From: Defluviitaleaceae bacterium
GTDB taxonomy: Bacteria > Bacillota > Clostridia > Lachnospirales > UBA5962
Direction: 5' to 3'
NCBI GenBank assembly: GCA_009779915.1
Contig: WRBA01000002.1
Span: forward strand, 62,001-126,000
DNA: 64,000 nt
Shown: in pieces, positions 37,942 to 46,538 of the stretch
Position numbering within the stretch: the first letter of the stretch is position 1
Layout of the letters: each line of letters opens with the position of its first letter
The notes under the pieces: generated by a model
The model's database searches: none
Seen by the model: only the letters and a program-made list of their open reading frames with translations
What the model was told of the DNA's origin: nothing
Translations under genes and position numbers: made by a program

Positions 37942-38010
37942 AGAACCAGCGGACAATAATGGGCGAATCTGAATTTCCGATCTTATTTTAAGCCGCTTGT
38001 CGTTGGTTCT
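37942..38010. repeat. AGAACC palindromic element (family C), short copy
   Basis: A 69-bp element from AGAACC to GGTTCT. The left half is close to the left end of the copy at 63545 (CAATAATGG, CGAATCTGAATTTC). The right half (TTTTAAGCCGCTTGTCGTTG) matches the complement of that copy's right arm. It sits between divergent dprA and comM, just before the dprA ribosome-binding site. Confidence 0.8.
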
Positions 38011-38109
38011 TAAACCAAGTATAAATAAAATCAGCCAAAAATTCAACAAAATATGGACTATTTCGATATATACGTTATAATTAACCTTATTAGTGAAGTA
38101 GGTGATTTT

Positions 38110-39633
38110 TTGGTTACCAAAATAACAAGCTCTGCCTTAAACGGCGTAGATGGCTATATTGTTATAGTTGAAACTGATATTGGACGTGGCATGCCCGCCT
38201 TTGATATTGTTGGGCTTCCCGGTTCTGCCGTAAAAGAATCAAGGGACAGAGTAAAATCCGCAATAAAAAATTCAGGTATTGATTTTCCCGTTAAGCATAT
38301 AACTGTAAACCTTGCTCCGGCACATACGAAAAAGGAAGGACCTGCATTTGACTTACCCATAGCCGTAAGTATTTTAGGGGGCATTGAGGCTATAAATGCC
38401 GCTAAGCTTACTAAAGTTGTTTTTTTAGGGGAATTGTCTTTAGATGGCTCCCTTAGACCTGTTAAAGGCGTCCTTTCAATGGTTCATTCTGCTTATAAGG
38501 AAGGTTATACTAAATTTGTAGTGCCCATCCAAAACGCTAAGGAAGCTGCTTTGGTAGATGGCGCGGATGTTTATGGTGTTGAAAGCTTAAGCGAACTTTT
38601 GGCTCATTTAAAAAAGCCTCATCTTAAGCCTGTTAAAGCCGATGAAAACAATAAACCTGATTGTAATAACTTAAATGTTGGCTTGGATTTTTCTGATGTA
38701 AAAGGTCAGTACAAAGTAAAGCGCGCGCTTGAAATAGCAGCTTCCGGATATCATAATATACTTATGCTGGGACCGCCCGGGTCCGGTAAAACAATGATGG
38801 CAAAGCGTCTTCCGGGTATAATGCCGCCTCTTCAATTATATGAGAGTATCGAAGTAACTAAAATATACTCGGTATGCGGTCTTTTACGTCAGGAAAATGC
38901 TTTGGTTACTGAAAGACCTTTCCGCTCTCCTCACCATACAAGTTCTTATCCATCTCTTGCCGGCGGCGGCGGAAACCCTAAGCCCGGGGAAATGAGCTTG
39001 GCGCACAAGGGGATATTATTCTTAGATGAGCTGCCGGAGTTTAGCCGAAATACTTTGGAGACTTTGCGCCAGCCCATGGAAGATAAGTCCATAACCATTG
39101 CGAGAGCTGTAAATACATTAACCTATCCTTGCGATTTTATGCTGGTTGCCGCTATGAATCCGTGTCCTTGCGGTAATTTATACAGTGAAAATGATTGTAA
39201 GTGTTCAGGTACCCAAATCAGGCAATATATGAACAAAATTTCGGAACCCCTTTTAGACCGCATAGATATACATGTAGAGACTACGATGCCTACATATGAA
39301 GAAGCTCAAAGTGCCTCTTCCGGTGAATCCAGTGAAGATATACGAGTTAGGGTTCTAAAAGCTATAGAAATACAGCGAAAAAGGTATGAATCCAGTGGAA
39401 TACTGTATAATTCTCAGCTTTCCGCAAAGGAAATTGAAAAGTTTTGCACTGTAGACAAAGGCTCTAAAGAGATAATTAAAAATACTTTTGAAAAACTAGG
39501 TTTTAGTATAAGAGGATATCATAAAATATTAAAAATCGCCCGCACAATAGCGGATTTAGACGGCTCTGAAAATATTCATGAAATCCACGCCCTTGAGGCG
39601 GTGAATTTTAGAAGACTTATGCAGGAAAGATAA
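38110..39633 (+). CDS. comM: YifB/ComM-family Mg-chelatase-like ATPase
   Basis: A 507-residue protein of the YifB/ComM family. The N-terminal domain begins VTKITSSALNGVDGYIVIVE, with PAFDIVGLPG. The AAA+ core has Walker A GPPGSGKTMMAKRLPG near residue 219, RPFRSPHHTSS, and Walker B GILFLDELPEF. A Cys cluster (CPCGN...CKC) and the C-terminal Mg_chelatase_C domain complete it. ComM is a hexameric helicase promoting branch migration in natural transformation. I chose TTG 38110 as the start, with AGGTG about 5 nt upstream; the longer frame to 38053 adds residues not found in the family. It is divergent from dprA. Confidence 0.92.
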   Translation: MVTKITSSALNGVDGYIVIVETDIGRGMPAFDIVGLPGSAVKESRDRVKSAIKNSGIDFPVKHITVNLAPAHTKKEGPAFDLPIAVSILGGIEAINAAKLTKVVFLGELSLDGSLRPVKGVLSMVHSAYKEGYTKFVVPIQNAKEAALVDGADVYGVESLSELLAHLKKPHLKPVKADENNKPDCNNLNVGLDFSDVKGQYKVKRALEIAASGYHNILMLGPPGSGKTMMAKRLPGIMPPLQLYESIEVTKIYSVCGLLRQENALVTERPFRSPHHTSSYPSLAGGGGNPKPGEMSLAHKGILFLDELPEFSRNTLETLRQPMEDKSITIARAVNTLTYPCDFMLVAAMNPCPCGNLYSENDCKCSGTQIRQYMNKISEPLLDRIDIHVETTMPTYEEAQSASSGESSEDIRVRVLKAIEIQRKRYESSGILYNSQLSAKEIEKFCTVDKGSKEIIKNTFEKLGFSIRGYHKILKIARTIADLDGSENIHEIHALEAVNFRRLMQER

Positions 39634-39635
39634 AG

Positions 39636-39665
39636 TTGACATTATATACTCTATTGTTGTATAAT
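39636..39665 (+). promoter_or_regulatory. Predicted promoter with dyad, PadR-lipase operon
   Basis: A perfect -35 TTGACA (39636-39641) and perfect -10 TATAAT (39660-39665) with 18 nt between. A dyad (ATTATATAC and GTATAAT) overlaps the spacer and -10, a plausible operator for the PadR regulator encoded directly downstream. The promoter starts right after the comM stop. Confidence 0.75.
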
Positions 39666-39700
39666 CAATACATTGAATATAGCGCAAAGGGGTGTTAATT

Positions 39701-40255
39701 TTGTCTTTGAAACATGGGCTGCTTGGGCTTTTAAATTATTATCCAATGACAGGGTATCAGCTGGATAAGAAGTTTAAGGAAACATTGGGACATTTTTGGC
39801 AAGCAAAGGCTAGTCAAATATACCGCGAATTAGATGTAATGGAACAGAGCGGCTGGCTTACCAGCGAGCGTGTTATACAGGATGAAAGACCAAATAAGCG
39901 GGTCTATTCAATTACAGCAGAGGGAAAAAATGAGTTTATGGATTGGCTGCAATCGCCGGAAGCTTATATCAAAAATGCTGCGAATACAAAAAGTGCGTTT
40001 TTGATGCGAGTGTTCTTTGCGGGTGAAACCAGCGAAAAAGAGGCACTAGATTTGTTGCACTCATTTCGTGATATATGTATTGAGTTTGGTATGGTAATGG
40101 ATAATATTAAGAAAGATATTGCTAGGTACGAGCTGGCTCATGACCCTGAAGAAGGCATATATAGGAAATTTACAGCATTATATGGTGAAATGATGAGCCG
40201 GACAATGCTTGAATGGGTGGAAAAATGTATCGTTATGCTTGAAGACAAGGCGTGA
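39701..40255 (+). CDS. PadR-family transcriptional regulator
   Basis: A 184-residue PadR regulator. The winged-helix domain (SLKHGLLGLLNYYPMTGYQL, then FWQAKASQIYRELDVMEQSG, and RPNKRVYSITAEGK in the wing) is followed by a C-terminal helical dimerisation domain (about 95-184), as in subfamily 1 PadR proteins. The start codon is TTG 39701, 8 nt after AAAGGGG, matching the usual family start; a GTG at 39692 overlaps the site. Such regulators repress efflux or stress genes until a small ligand binds. The gene 49 nt downstream encodes a secreted or anchored lipase-like protein and is the likely co-transcribed target. Confidence 0.93.
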   Translation: MSLKHGLLGLLNYYPMTGYQLDKKFKETLGHFWQAKASQIYRELDVMEQSGWLTSERVIQDERPNKRVYSITAEGKNEFMDWLQSPEAYIKNAANTKSAFLMRVFFAGETSEKEALDLLHSFRDICIEFGMVMDNIKKDIARYELAHDPEEGIYRKFTALYGEMMSRTMLEWVEKCIVMLEDKA

Positions 40256-40304
40256 AGTTAAAAGATTTGTAAAGGCATCAATATCAAAGAAGGAGGGTGT
40301 ATTT

Positions 40305-41639
40305 ATGAAAATATTTATTAGAATTTTATATACAATTACAGGTATTGCTACACTGGCAATTACAGTGCTAATAATTTATACTGCACGTGGGGGCTTTGAT
40401 ACCCAGGAAGTGACTGAGTACTTTGTTCAAAGAGTGAGGGTGCCTATTACCTCTGCAACAACGGTTACTTTTGATATGGACTACCGGATGTTTTTTGGGG
40501 ATAACACCATTTACTCACCTGATATAGCTCATGCGTCTCTCTTAATATCTCATCATCCGGCAACTCCTATCCTGTTAGAAAGTATGGGGCTTTCTAATAT
40601 TGAAGTAATATATCCTGGCAGGTCTATTGATAATGACCGTGTAAGGCTTACGATGGGGTATAGGCAAATAGAATATGCCGAAAATATGTGGAATATTGTT
40701 AATGTATATATTTCAGGCTTATTCGAGCATCACGGATGGTTTAGTATGTTTGATATAGGTGCAGATATTCCCGAATATTTTACTATGACCGGACAGCATC
40801 CTGACTGGATTAATCCCAATAATCATAAAGGGTTTGATGTTACAGCCAATCGTATTATTGCTGAGGTTAAAAGATATATAGACAATATTGACACAGCTGA
40901 TAGGACAGTCCTTTGGGTTACCGGTCACTCAAGAGGCGGGGCTGTTGCCAATATAGTAGGGGCTTATTTTGAAAACGACCCACAGATAATTTCTTTTACT
41001 TACTCATTTGCCACTCCTAATATCACTACAGATACATCTGCAAGGGAGTATCAAACTATTTTTAATATTATAAATGAAGATGATATGATTCCCTTATGGC
41101 CGCCTGTTCAGTGGGGATTTATCAGATATGGCAGAGATATATCTTTGAGTGTAGCAGACTTTGTAGAGGAATTTAGCGAGTTAATAAGGCTTAGATATTT
41201 CTATTACGAGAATATGGATTCGATAATTAGGGATTTTGCGGCACTTATCCCAAACAGGGAAGCAATGTACGATTTTGAATGGGGTACTTATTACGTGTCT
41301 TGGGATTTTGAAAGCAGAGAAGAAGTGGAAGAAATGAAAGACAGGATGGAAACCGTGCTGCATCCGGGGGTAGAAAATTTTGGAATGATTCAATTTGTCA
41401 ATTTTGAAATATATGAAATCCCCGGAGGAGGCTATAGACTTGTCAATTACCAATCTCCCGCATTTTTTGTAAAGGTTTTGGCAGAAATAGCGTCAGGTGC
41501 TAATGTTGAGCGTCGGTATATAGCACCTCAATTTGTTAATATGCGTACTGATTTTAACAGAGCGTTTAACATAAGCTTTAGCCGTGCCAATACTTCTGCT
41601 GCCCACTATGTAATTGTTGAACTTTTGCGGGAAGATTAG
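40305..41639 (+). CDS. Class 3 lipase-like membrane-anchored hydrolase
   Basis: A 444-residue protein with one N-terminal membrane helix (IRILYTITGIATLAITVLII), probably an uncleaved anchor, and an extracellular alpha/beta hydrolase domain. The nucleophile elbow VTGHSRGGAVANI puts the catalytic Ser near residue 208, and FSYFATPNITT-like and DDMIPLWPP segments fit the Asp region of class 3 lipases. The acid and His partners are not certain. The start is ATG 40305, 7 nt after AGGAGG. It follows the PadR gene and probably shares its promoter. Substrate unknown. Confidence 0.8.
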   Translation: MKIFIRILYTITGIATLAITVLIIYTARGGFDTQEVTEYFVQRVRVPITSATTVTFDMDYRMFFGDNTIYSPDIAHASLLISHHPATPILLESMGLSNIEVIYPGRSIDNDRVRLTMGYRQIEYAENMWNIVNVYISGLFEHHGWFSMFDIGADIPEYFTMTGQHPDWINPNNHKGFDVTANRIIAEVKRYIDNIDTADRTVLWVTGHSRGGAVANIVGAYFENDPQIISFTYSFATPNITTDTSAREYQTIFNIINEDDMIPLWPPVQWGFIRYGRDISLSVADFVEEFSELIRLRYFYYENMDSIIRDFAALIPNREAMYDFEWGTYYVSWDFESREEVEEMKDRMETVLHPGVENFGMIQFVNFEIYEIPGGGYRLVNYQSPAFFVKVLAEIASGANVERRYIAPQFVNMRTDFNRAFNISFSRANTSAAHYVIVELLRED

Positions 41640-41705
41640 GCTTAGTGAAGGCTAGGGCAAACCCATGAAAAATAATTACCAAACTTTGCAAACTCTCCTT
41701 GACCT

Positions 41706-41743
41706 AAGTTCCTCGCCGAAATCCTGATTTCGGCGAGGAACTT
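41706..41743. terminator. 17-bp stem-loop between lipase and trpS genes
   Basis: A perfect 17-bp stem (41706-41722 with 41727-41743) has a 4-nt loop. The following bases (TCAAATG) are only weakly T-rich, so it may be a terminator for the lipase transcript or a stable mRNA end. No T-box (no TGGNACCGCG) is seen before trpS. Confidence 0.65.
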
Positions 41744-41826
41744 TCAAATGTTGATTTAGTGGGGATTCTGTGATAAAATAATATATTATAGTTAAATTTA
41801 TTTAAAAATAAAGGAGTTTACAGACA

Positions 41827-42825
41827 ATGCAGCAAGTTAAAGACAGGGTTTTTTCCGGTACCCAGCCTACTGGTGTACCTACTTTAGGTAATTATGTAGG
41901 GGCATATAGAAATTGGCTTAAAATGCAGGATGACTACGATTGTTTATTTTGTGTAGTTGACATGCATAGCTTAACTGTGAGAAATGATGCGGCGGAGCTT
42001 CGTAAAAACGCAAAAAGTCTTCTGGCACTTTATCTTGCTGTAGGTTTTGACCCGGAAAAATGCATACTATATTTCCAATCACATGTGCCGGAGCATGCAC
42101 AGCTTTCTTGGATTTTAAACTGCTATACTTATATGGGCGAGTTGTCTCGTATGACCCAGTTTAAGGATAAATCCGCGAAACATAGCGAAAATATCAATGC
42201 TGGGCTTTTTACGTACCCTGTTTTGATGGCAGCGGATATATTGCTCTTTAATGTTCAATATGTCCCTGTAGGCGAGGACCAGAAACAGCATGTGGAAATA
42301 ACAAGAGATATTGCGGAACGCTTTAACAATATTTATGGTGATGTGTTTACCATACCTAAACCTTTGATAAGTAATGTAGGTGCTAGGATAATGAGCCTTT
42401 CTGTTCCTGAAAATAAAATGAGCAAATCTGACGATGCAAGCGGATATATTTCAATGCTTGACACAACTGATGTTATAATTTCAAAATTTAAAAAAGCTGT
42501 TACGGACTCTGAAAAGGAAGTGCGTTATGACCCTAAGGCTAAGCCGGGCGTATCTAATCTTTTGACTATATATTCGGTTATGACGGACAAATCTGTAAAA
42601 GATGCTGAGAAAGACTTTGAAGGGGTTGGCTACGGCGGCTTTAAACTAGCCGTTGGTGAAGCGGTGGCGGATAAGCTTAAGCCAATTCAGGATGAATATA
42701 ATAGAATAATGGATGACAAAGTATATCTTGAATCTGTAAGTAAAGATGGTGCCCAAAAAGCCCGGAAAATAGCCATGAAAACTTACGGCAAAGTTGCGAG
42801 GAAGGTTGGGTTAGCCCAAATTTAA
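41827..42825 (+). CDS. trpS: Tryptophanyl-tRNA synthetase
   Basis: A 332-residue class I aminoacyl-tRNA synthetase charging tRNA-Trp. The HIGH-type motif is PTLGNYVGA in SGTQPTGVPTLGNYVGAYRN, and the KMSKS motif is ENKMSKSDDASGYI. The Trp-binding stretch MAADILLFNVQYVPVGEDQ is present. Length is normal. AAGGAG lies about 9 nt before the ATG. A yvyF-like gene follows after 20 nt, so the two are likely one transcript ending at the terminator at 43279. Confidence 0.97.
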   Translation: MQQVKDRVFSGTQPTGVPTLGNYVGAYRNWLKMQDDYDCLFCVVDMHSLTVRNDAAELRKNAKSLLALYLAVGFDPEKCILYFQSHVPEHAQLSWILNCYTYMGELSRMTQFKDKSAKHSENINAGLFTYPVLMAADILLFNVQYVPVGEDQKQHVEITRDIAERFNNIYGDVFTIPKPLISNVGARIMSLSVPENKMSKSDDASGYISMLDTTDVIISKFKKAVTDSEKEVRYDPKAKPGVSNLLTIYSVMTDKSVKDAEKDFEGVGYGGFKLAVGEAVADKLKPIQDEYNRIMDDKVYLESVSKDGAQKARKIAMKTYGKVARKVGLAQI

Positions 42826-42845
42826 AGAAAGTAGGTGGGATATTT

Positions 42846-43268
42846 ATGGATTTCATCAATTGCCCGAGATGCGGCAAAGTATTTAGACGTCTAAGTGTTC
42901 CTATTTGTGAAGACTGTGTGGAAAGCGAAGAGAAAGACTTTATTCGGATAAAAGAATTCATAGCTGATAACCCTACATCTACTTTGAAAGAGGTTGCGGA
43001 AGGGACAGACGTTTCTGTTAAACGGCTGTTCAAATACCTGAGAGAAGGACGCTTAGAGATTGCCGGTGGTCTTGCCGGCGGTGAGTTTACATGTGAAAAA
43101 TGTAATAAGCCTATTGCCACAGGAAGGATTTGCTCAAAATGTCATTTGGAGATGACATCTAAAGTAAGTGAGCTTTTTGGCAAGGACAAAGATGAAAAAC
43201 CAAAAGACTCACCTGCAAACTCTGGCGGCTCCAGGATGTATACCTATGATAAAAAAAAGAAAGACTGA
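42846..43268 (+). CDS. YvyF/TIGR03826-type flagellar-operon protein
   Basis: A 140-residue zinc-ribbon protein. The N terminus has NCPRCGKVFRR and CEDCVESEE (a CxxC pair), followed by a helix-turn-helix-like region (TLKEVAEGTDVSVKRLFKYL). A second ribbon (CEKCNKPI...CSKCHLEM) and a Lys/Asp-rich tail complete it. Proteins of this type are encoded with flagellar regulators such as flgM in Bacillus and Clostridia. Here flgM and flagellin genes are not adjacent; the partner is trpS. The role is probably regulatory. Confidence 0.75.
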   Translation: MDFINCPRCGKVFRRLSVPICEDCVESEEKDFIRIKEFIADNPTSTLKEVAEGTDVSVKRLFKYLREGRLEIAGGLAGGEFTCEKCNKPIATGRICSKCHLEMTSKVSELFGKDKDEKPKDSPANSGGSRMYTYDKKKKD

Positions 43269-43278
43269 AAAGTCTATG

Positions 43279-43308
43279 CCCTGCTAATATTAATAGCAGG
43301 GCTTTTTA
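43279..43308 (+). terminator. Intrinsic terminator after the yvyF-like gene
   Basis: GCCCTGCTA (43279-43287) pairs with TAGCAGGGC (43295-43303) around a 7-nt loop, followed by TTTTT. Confidence 0.92.
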
Positions 43309-43370
43309 TGTTTTGTGAACAAGTCAATCATATGGCAATTGTGGATAACCTCATTTTATCATCTTTGTTT

Positions 43371-43461
43371 GAAATTTTCTGAAATATTTCGTCCTGTGAA
43401 AAGTGCCTGTACTTTGCTCCAGTACTGCGCTTTGCACACTTCTTATCTTTCAAAAAATTTC
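43371..43461. repeat. Long imperfect stem in the gene-free gap before the spore-protein gene
   Basis: GAAATTTTCTGAAA (43371-43384) matches the complement of 43448-43461 at 13 of 14 positions, and an inner GTACT/AGTAC pair closes a loop at 43409-43425. Together with family B copy 2 it fills the 391-bp gap between 43269 and 43659; no gene is seen there. Confidence 0.55.
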
Positions 43462-43493
43462 TGAACAAATCTAACAAAAGCAGGTTACACACC

Positions 43494-43553
43494 ATGACCC
43501 GCAATAGCGGACGAGCCGCAAGGCTCGGTTCCGGCTTTAGCCGGAAGTCTCCC
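43494..43553. repeat. Dispersed triple-hairpin repeat family B, copy 2
   Basis: 59 of 60 positions are identical to 34450-34509, with three tandem hairpins ending GTCTCCC. It lies about 100 nt before the spore-protein gene, whose promoter must be nearby; I could not assign a convincing sigma-G site. Confidence 0.9.
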
Positions 43554-43659
43554 ATTGCTATTTGCAAACTTTGCAAAATATTACCTTAATAAAAGAAATA
43601 TGGGCGGATATAATATGTTATGTAACACCATTTTAAATTTTTTCAGGAGGTAATTTGTA

Positions 43660-43872
43660 ATGACTAGTAGCAATAATAACACAAACAGACATTCTGTTCC
43701 TGAAGCTAGAGCTGCTATGGAGCAAATGAAATATGAAGTAGCCAACGAAATCGGCGTACCTTTAAAACAAGGTTATAACGGCGACTTAACTTCCGCTCAA
43801 AACGGTTATGTAGGCGGATACATGGTTAAGAAAATGATTGAAGCTCAACAAAGGCAAATGGCTGGCAAGTAA
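43660..43872 (+). CDS. Alpha/beta-type small acid-soluble spore protein
   Basis: A 70-residue SASP that coats and protects spore DNA. The germination-protease cleavage region MKYEVANEIGV and the conserved C-terminal DNA-binding block (NGDLTSAQNGYVGGYMVKKM) are both present. An Asn/Ser-rich N terminus precedes them. AGGAGG lies about 9 nt before the ATG. It is a single-gene unit followed by hairpins. It shows that the organism forms endospores; expression is expected in the forespore. Confidence 0.95.
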   Translation: MTSSNNNTNRHSVPEARAAMEQMKYEVANEIGVPLKQGYNGDLTSAQNGYVGGYMVKKMIEAQQRQMAGK

Positions 43873-43891
43873 TTGCGATTCATTTTTACGT

Positions 43892-44029
43892 AAAAGCGGC
43901 TAAGGCTAATCTTTTAGATTTTAAATTAGTATAAAAAGCTGCTTTTGGCAATTAGTAAAGCTTTTATATAGCTTTCCCAATTGCCATTATAAAAATCCCT
44001 CCATGATTGTTTAAATTGTGGGGGGATTT
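43892..44029 (+). terminator. Three consecutive hairpins between the spore-protein gene and cysK
   Basis: AAAAGCGGCT (43892-43901) pairs with AGCTGCTTTT (43937-43946). GGCAATT (43947-43953) pairs with AATTGCC (43979-43985). AAATCCCTCC (43993-44002) pairs with GGGGGGATTT (44020-44029), with one G-U. The first and third look like terminators. The cysK promoter should lie after about 44030. Confidence 0.65.
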
Positions 44030-44107
44030 GACTTTTGTTAAGATATTGTGATAAACTAATTTTATAGTAAGAAATTTGTCAAAAAAGTTATAAAAAGGAG
44101 AAAAAGT

Positions 44108-45115
44108 ATGGAATCTCAACTTAAAAAATTGGCTGAACTTGAGCATTTGATAGGCAATACGCCTTTAACGGAAATAACTTTTAGGTACAAAGGCAAAGAG
44201 CGTAAAATTTTTGCCAAACTTGAATATTACAATTATTCCGGCTCCATTAAAGATAGGATGGCACTGAATTGTTTGAAACGCGCCTATCAAAATGGGCAAA
44301 TTAAAGAAGGTTATACAATTACAGAAACTACCAGCGGCAATACAGGCATCGCTTTTTGTGCCCAAGGCAGATACTTAGGTCATGAATGTTTGATTCATAT
44401 GCCTGCTTGGTTAAGTGTTGAGCGCGCGAATATGATGAAAAGCTTTGGGGCGACTCTTAAGCTTGTAACTCATGAAGAAGGCGGTTTCCCTAAATGTCTT
44501 GAACTGACTAAAGAGTTTGCGAAAAATGACAATGTTTATTATCCTGATCAATTCTCAAATATATATAATGTAGAAGCCCATTACACTTCTACAGGACCTG
44601 AAATATGTAAGCAAATGGACAAGCTTGGGCAAAAAATCCATGGTGTAGTCGCTGGGGTAGGCACAGGCGGCACTATAATGGGTATAGGCAAGTATTTAAG
44701 AGATGTTGATTCTAACATAAAAGTATTCCCTATGGAGCCGGAGTCAAGCCCGACTCTTTCTACAGGCTATAAAGTAGGCAAACATAGGATACAGGGCGTT
44801 TCAGATGAGTTTATACCTGATATTATGGATCTTAAATTCTGCGACAATATTATAATGGCTGATGATGGGGATTCTATCATAATGGCTCAAAAATTAAGTA
44901 AAGTTTTAGGTCTTGGAGTTGGGATTTCTTCAGGGGGCAATTTTATATCGGCTATTAAAGCTGCTGATTTAATTGGCGAAGGCGCGAACATAGTAACATT
45001 ATTTTCTGATGATAATAAAAAATACCTTTCTACGGACTACACGAAGGAAGAGCCGGTTAAAGAAGATTTCTTATCAACTGATGTTGAGCTTTTAGGTATG
45101 AAGGTTGTAAAATAA
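44108..45115 (+). CDS. Cysteine synthase family PLP enzyme
   Basis: A 335-residue fold-type II PLP enzyme. The PLP Lys is in YSGSIKDRMAL, the substrate loop is TTSGNTGIAFC, the phosphate-binding loop is GVGTGGTIMGIGKYL, and the Ser contacting PLP is in VGISSGGNFIS. It joins O-acetylserine (or a related activated serine) with sulfide to make cysteine. The C-terminal 20 residues are longer than in standard CysK, and EPVKEDFLS is unusual, so a related cystathionine-type or homocysteine-forming activity is possible. AAAGGAG is 9 nt before the ATG. Single-gene unit. Confidence 0.88.
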   Translation: MESQLKKLAELEHLIGNTPLTEITFRYKGKERKIFAKLEYYNYSGSIKDRMALNCLKRAYQNGQIKEGYTITETTSGNTGIAFCAQGRYLGHECLIHMPAWLSVERANMMKSFGATLKLVTHEEGGFPKCLELTKEFAKNDNVYYPDQFSNIYNVEAHYTSTGPEICKQMDKLGQKIHGVVAGVGTGGTIMGIGKYLRDVDSNIKVFPMEPESSPTLSTGYKVGKHRIQGVSDEFIPDIMDLKFCDNIIMADDGDSIIMAQKLSKVLGLGVGISSGGNFISAIKAADLIGEGANIVTLFSDDNKKYLSTDYTKEEPVKEDFLSTDVELLGMKVVK

Positions 45116-45147
45116 GCATAGTTTTTAAATGAATAAAATAACTGGCT

Positions 45148-45178
45148 GCCCCGATTTTTAAAGTCGGGGCGGTTTAAT
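45148..45178 (+). terminator. Intrinsic terminator after the cysteine synthase gene
   Basis: GCCCCGA (45148-45154) pairs with TCGGGGC (45164-45170), followed by GGTTTAATTT. The convergent exporter operon ends at 45248. Confidence 0.75.
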
Positions 45179-45247
45179 TTGATTATCAGGATGATTTATA
45201 TAGATTTAAAGGTGTATTATATTAAAACAACTATTTTTCTTATGTGA

Positions 45248-46516
45248 TTAATATACGCCAATATCAACCCTTGCAGTCATACCTATACGCAAGTTTGTAT
45301 CTACCGATGTGACAAGTACCTCCGCCTCAAATTCCACAATAGGGGCTGCAGGGTTTGCCGCAGGATTTATCCTGCTTATTACTCCTATATATTCAGCATT
45401 TCCTGTTCCGTCAGAGGTGATTGTAACCTCCATACCTTCCGATACTTGACTTAAATCATATTCTCTAAAGCTCGTTGCAATCCTTAAGTTTGCAGTATCT
45501 TCAACGGTGAATAAAAGCCCTGCACCTATGGCGCCTTCTCTTGCGATAACAGCTGTTACAGTGCCGCTTATAGGCGCTCTTATTATAGAATCCTCCAATT
45601 GTTTTTCAAGTATTTGAAGGGCAATTTCCATATGTTCTAAATTGGTTGAAATCTCTGCACCGGCAGCATTACTCCTAAGCCTTTCGATATCCTGCCTTGA
45701 AGAAGTACGGGCCGCATTAAGTGCATCCTGTGCATTTCTGTGAGAGGTAATTGCCGCTTCTAAAGCTATTTCCAACTGAGTAAGGCTGCGCTGTTGTGCA
45801 GCTATAGCGTTTTCATAGTTTGTACGTGCGTTGTTATATATGTTTCGCACATTTTCAAATGTTGTTTCCGATTGCCTAAGTTCCTCTCGGGATAAAGCCC
45901 CTGCATCGTATAATGCAGTTAAATTTCTATGGGTATTCTCTCTTGTGTTAAGCTCTATCCTTGCACTTTCCCATGCACTTTCAGCAGACAAAACGAGAGA
46001 ATCACTTCTTTCACTGTAATCTGCTAAAGCATTAGCATGATTTATCTGTGCCGTCTCTAAATTTACCATGGCAGCGTTTAATGAAGCTTCTGCACTTAAA
46101 ACATGAGGATTTGTATTGTTTGTAAGGTTTACGGAAGCCTCGTTTAAAAGCCTCTGACTGTCTGTGAGTAAGTTTTGGCTGTTTTGCCTTGCAAGCTCAA
46201 GGGCGGCATTTTGCTGGGCTATAGTCAGCTCTAAACCGGATACATCCAGCACTGCCAGTATTTGCCCTTCTACCACATAATCTCCAATTTCAGCATAAAC
46301 TTGGCTGACTGTAAAGCCTAAAGTAGTATATATATTTCTGCTTCGAATGCTTTCAACTACCCCTCTTACAGTTATAGAAGCAGTGGACGAGGCAGAGTGT
46401 ATATCAGCATAACTTGCAATATAAGGCAGAGGAGCTGCAACCTGTGAATCACAGCCGGTAAGGAAGTTTAAAGCTAATAAAACAGCCGTAATTTTAATTG
46501 TTTTAAAGATTTTCAT
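45248..46516 (-). CDS. HlyD-family membrane fusion lipoprotein
   Basis: A 422-residue adaptor. The signal peptide ends in the lipobox LTGC, so it is a lipoprotein on the outer face of the membrane. A lipoyl-like half (VVEGQILAVLDVSG) leads to a long Ala/Asn-rich coiled coil (about 95-290). The second lipoyl half (RAPISGTVTAVIAREGAIGA) and a beta-barrel domain follow. The start is ATG 46516, 8 nt after AAGGA. It is the last gene of a four-gene exporter operon. In an organism without an outer membrane it probably acts as an extracellular extension of the ABC exporter. Confidence 0.88.
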   Translation of the reverse strand: MKIFKTIKITAVLLALNFLTGCDSQVAAPLPYIASYADIHSASSTASITVRGVVESIRSRNIYTTLGFTVSQVYAEIGDYVVEGQILAVLDVSGLELTIAQQNAALELARQNSQNLLTDSQRLLNEASVNLTNNTNPHVLSAEASLNAAMVNLETAQINHANALADYSERSDSLVLSAESAWESARIELNTRENTHRNLTALYDAGALSREELRQSETTFENVRNIYNNARTNYENAIAAQQRSLTQLEIALEAAITSHRNAQDALNAARTSSRQDIERLRSNAAGAEISTNLEHMEIALQILEKQLEDSIIRAPISGTVTAVIAREGAIGAGLLFTVEDTANLRIATSFREYDLSQVSEGMEVTITSDGTGNAEYIGVISRINPAANPAAPIVEFEAEVLVTSVDTNLRIGMTARVDIGVY

Positions 46517-46538
46517 AGTCAACATCCTTTCTTAAACG

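Noticed and set aside
41640-41826. Possible T-box before trpS
   Set aside because: No TGGNACCGCG box or specifier-loop region; only a 17-bp stem is present.
43928-44146. Short minus-strand frame over the spore-protein downstream hairpins
   Set aside because: It covers the terminator hairpins and the start of cysK and has no coding character.
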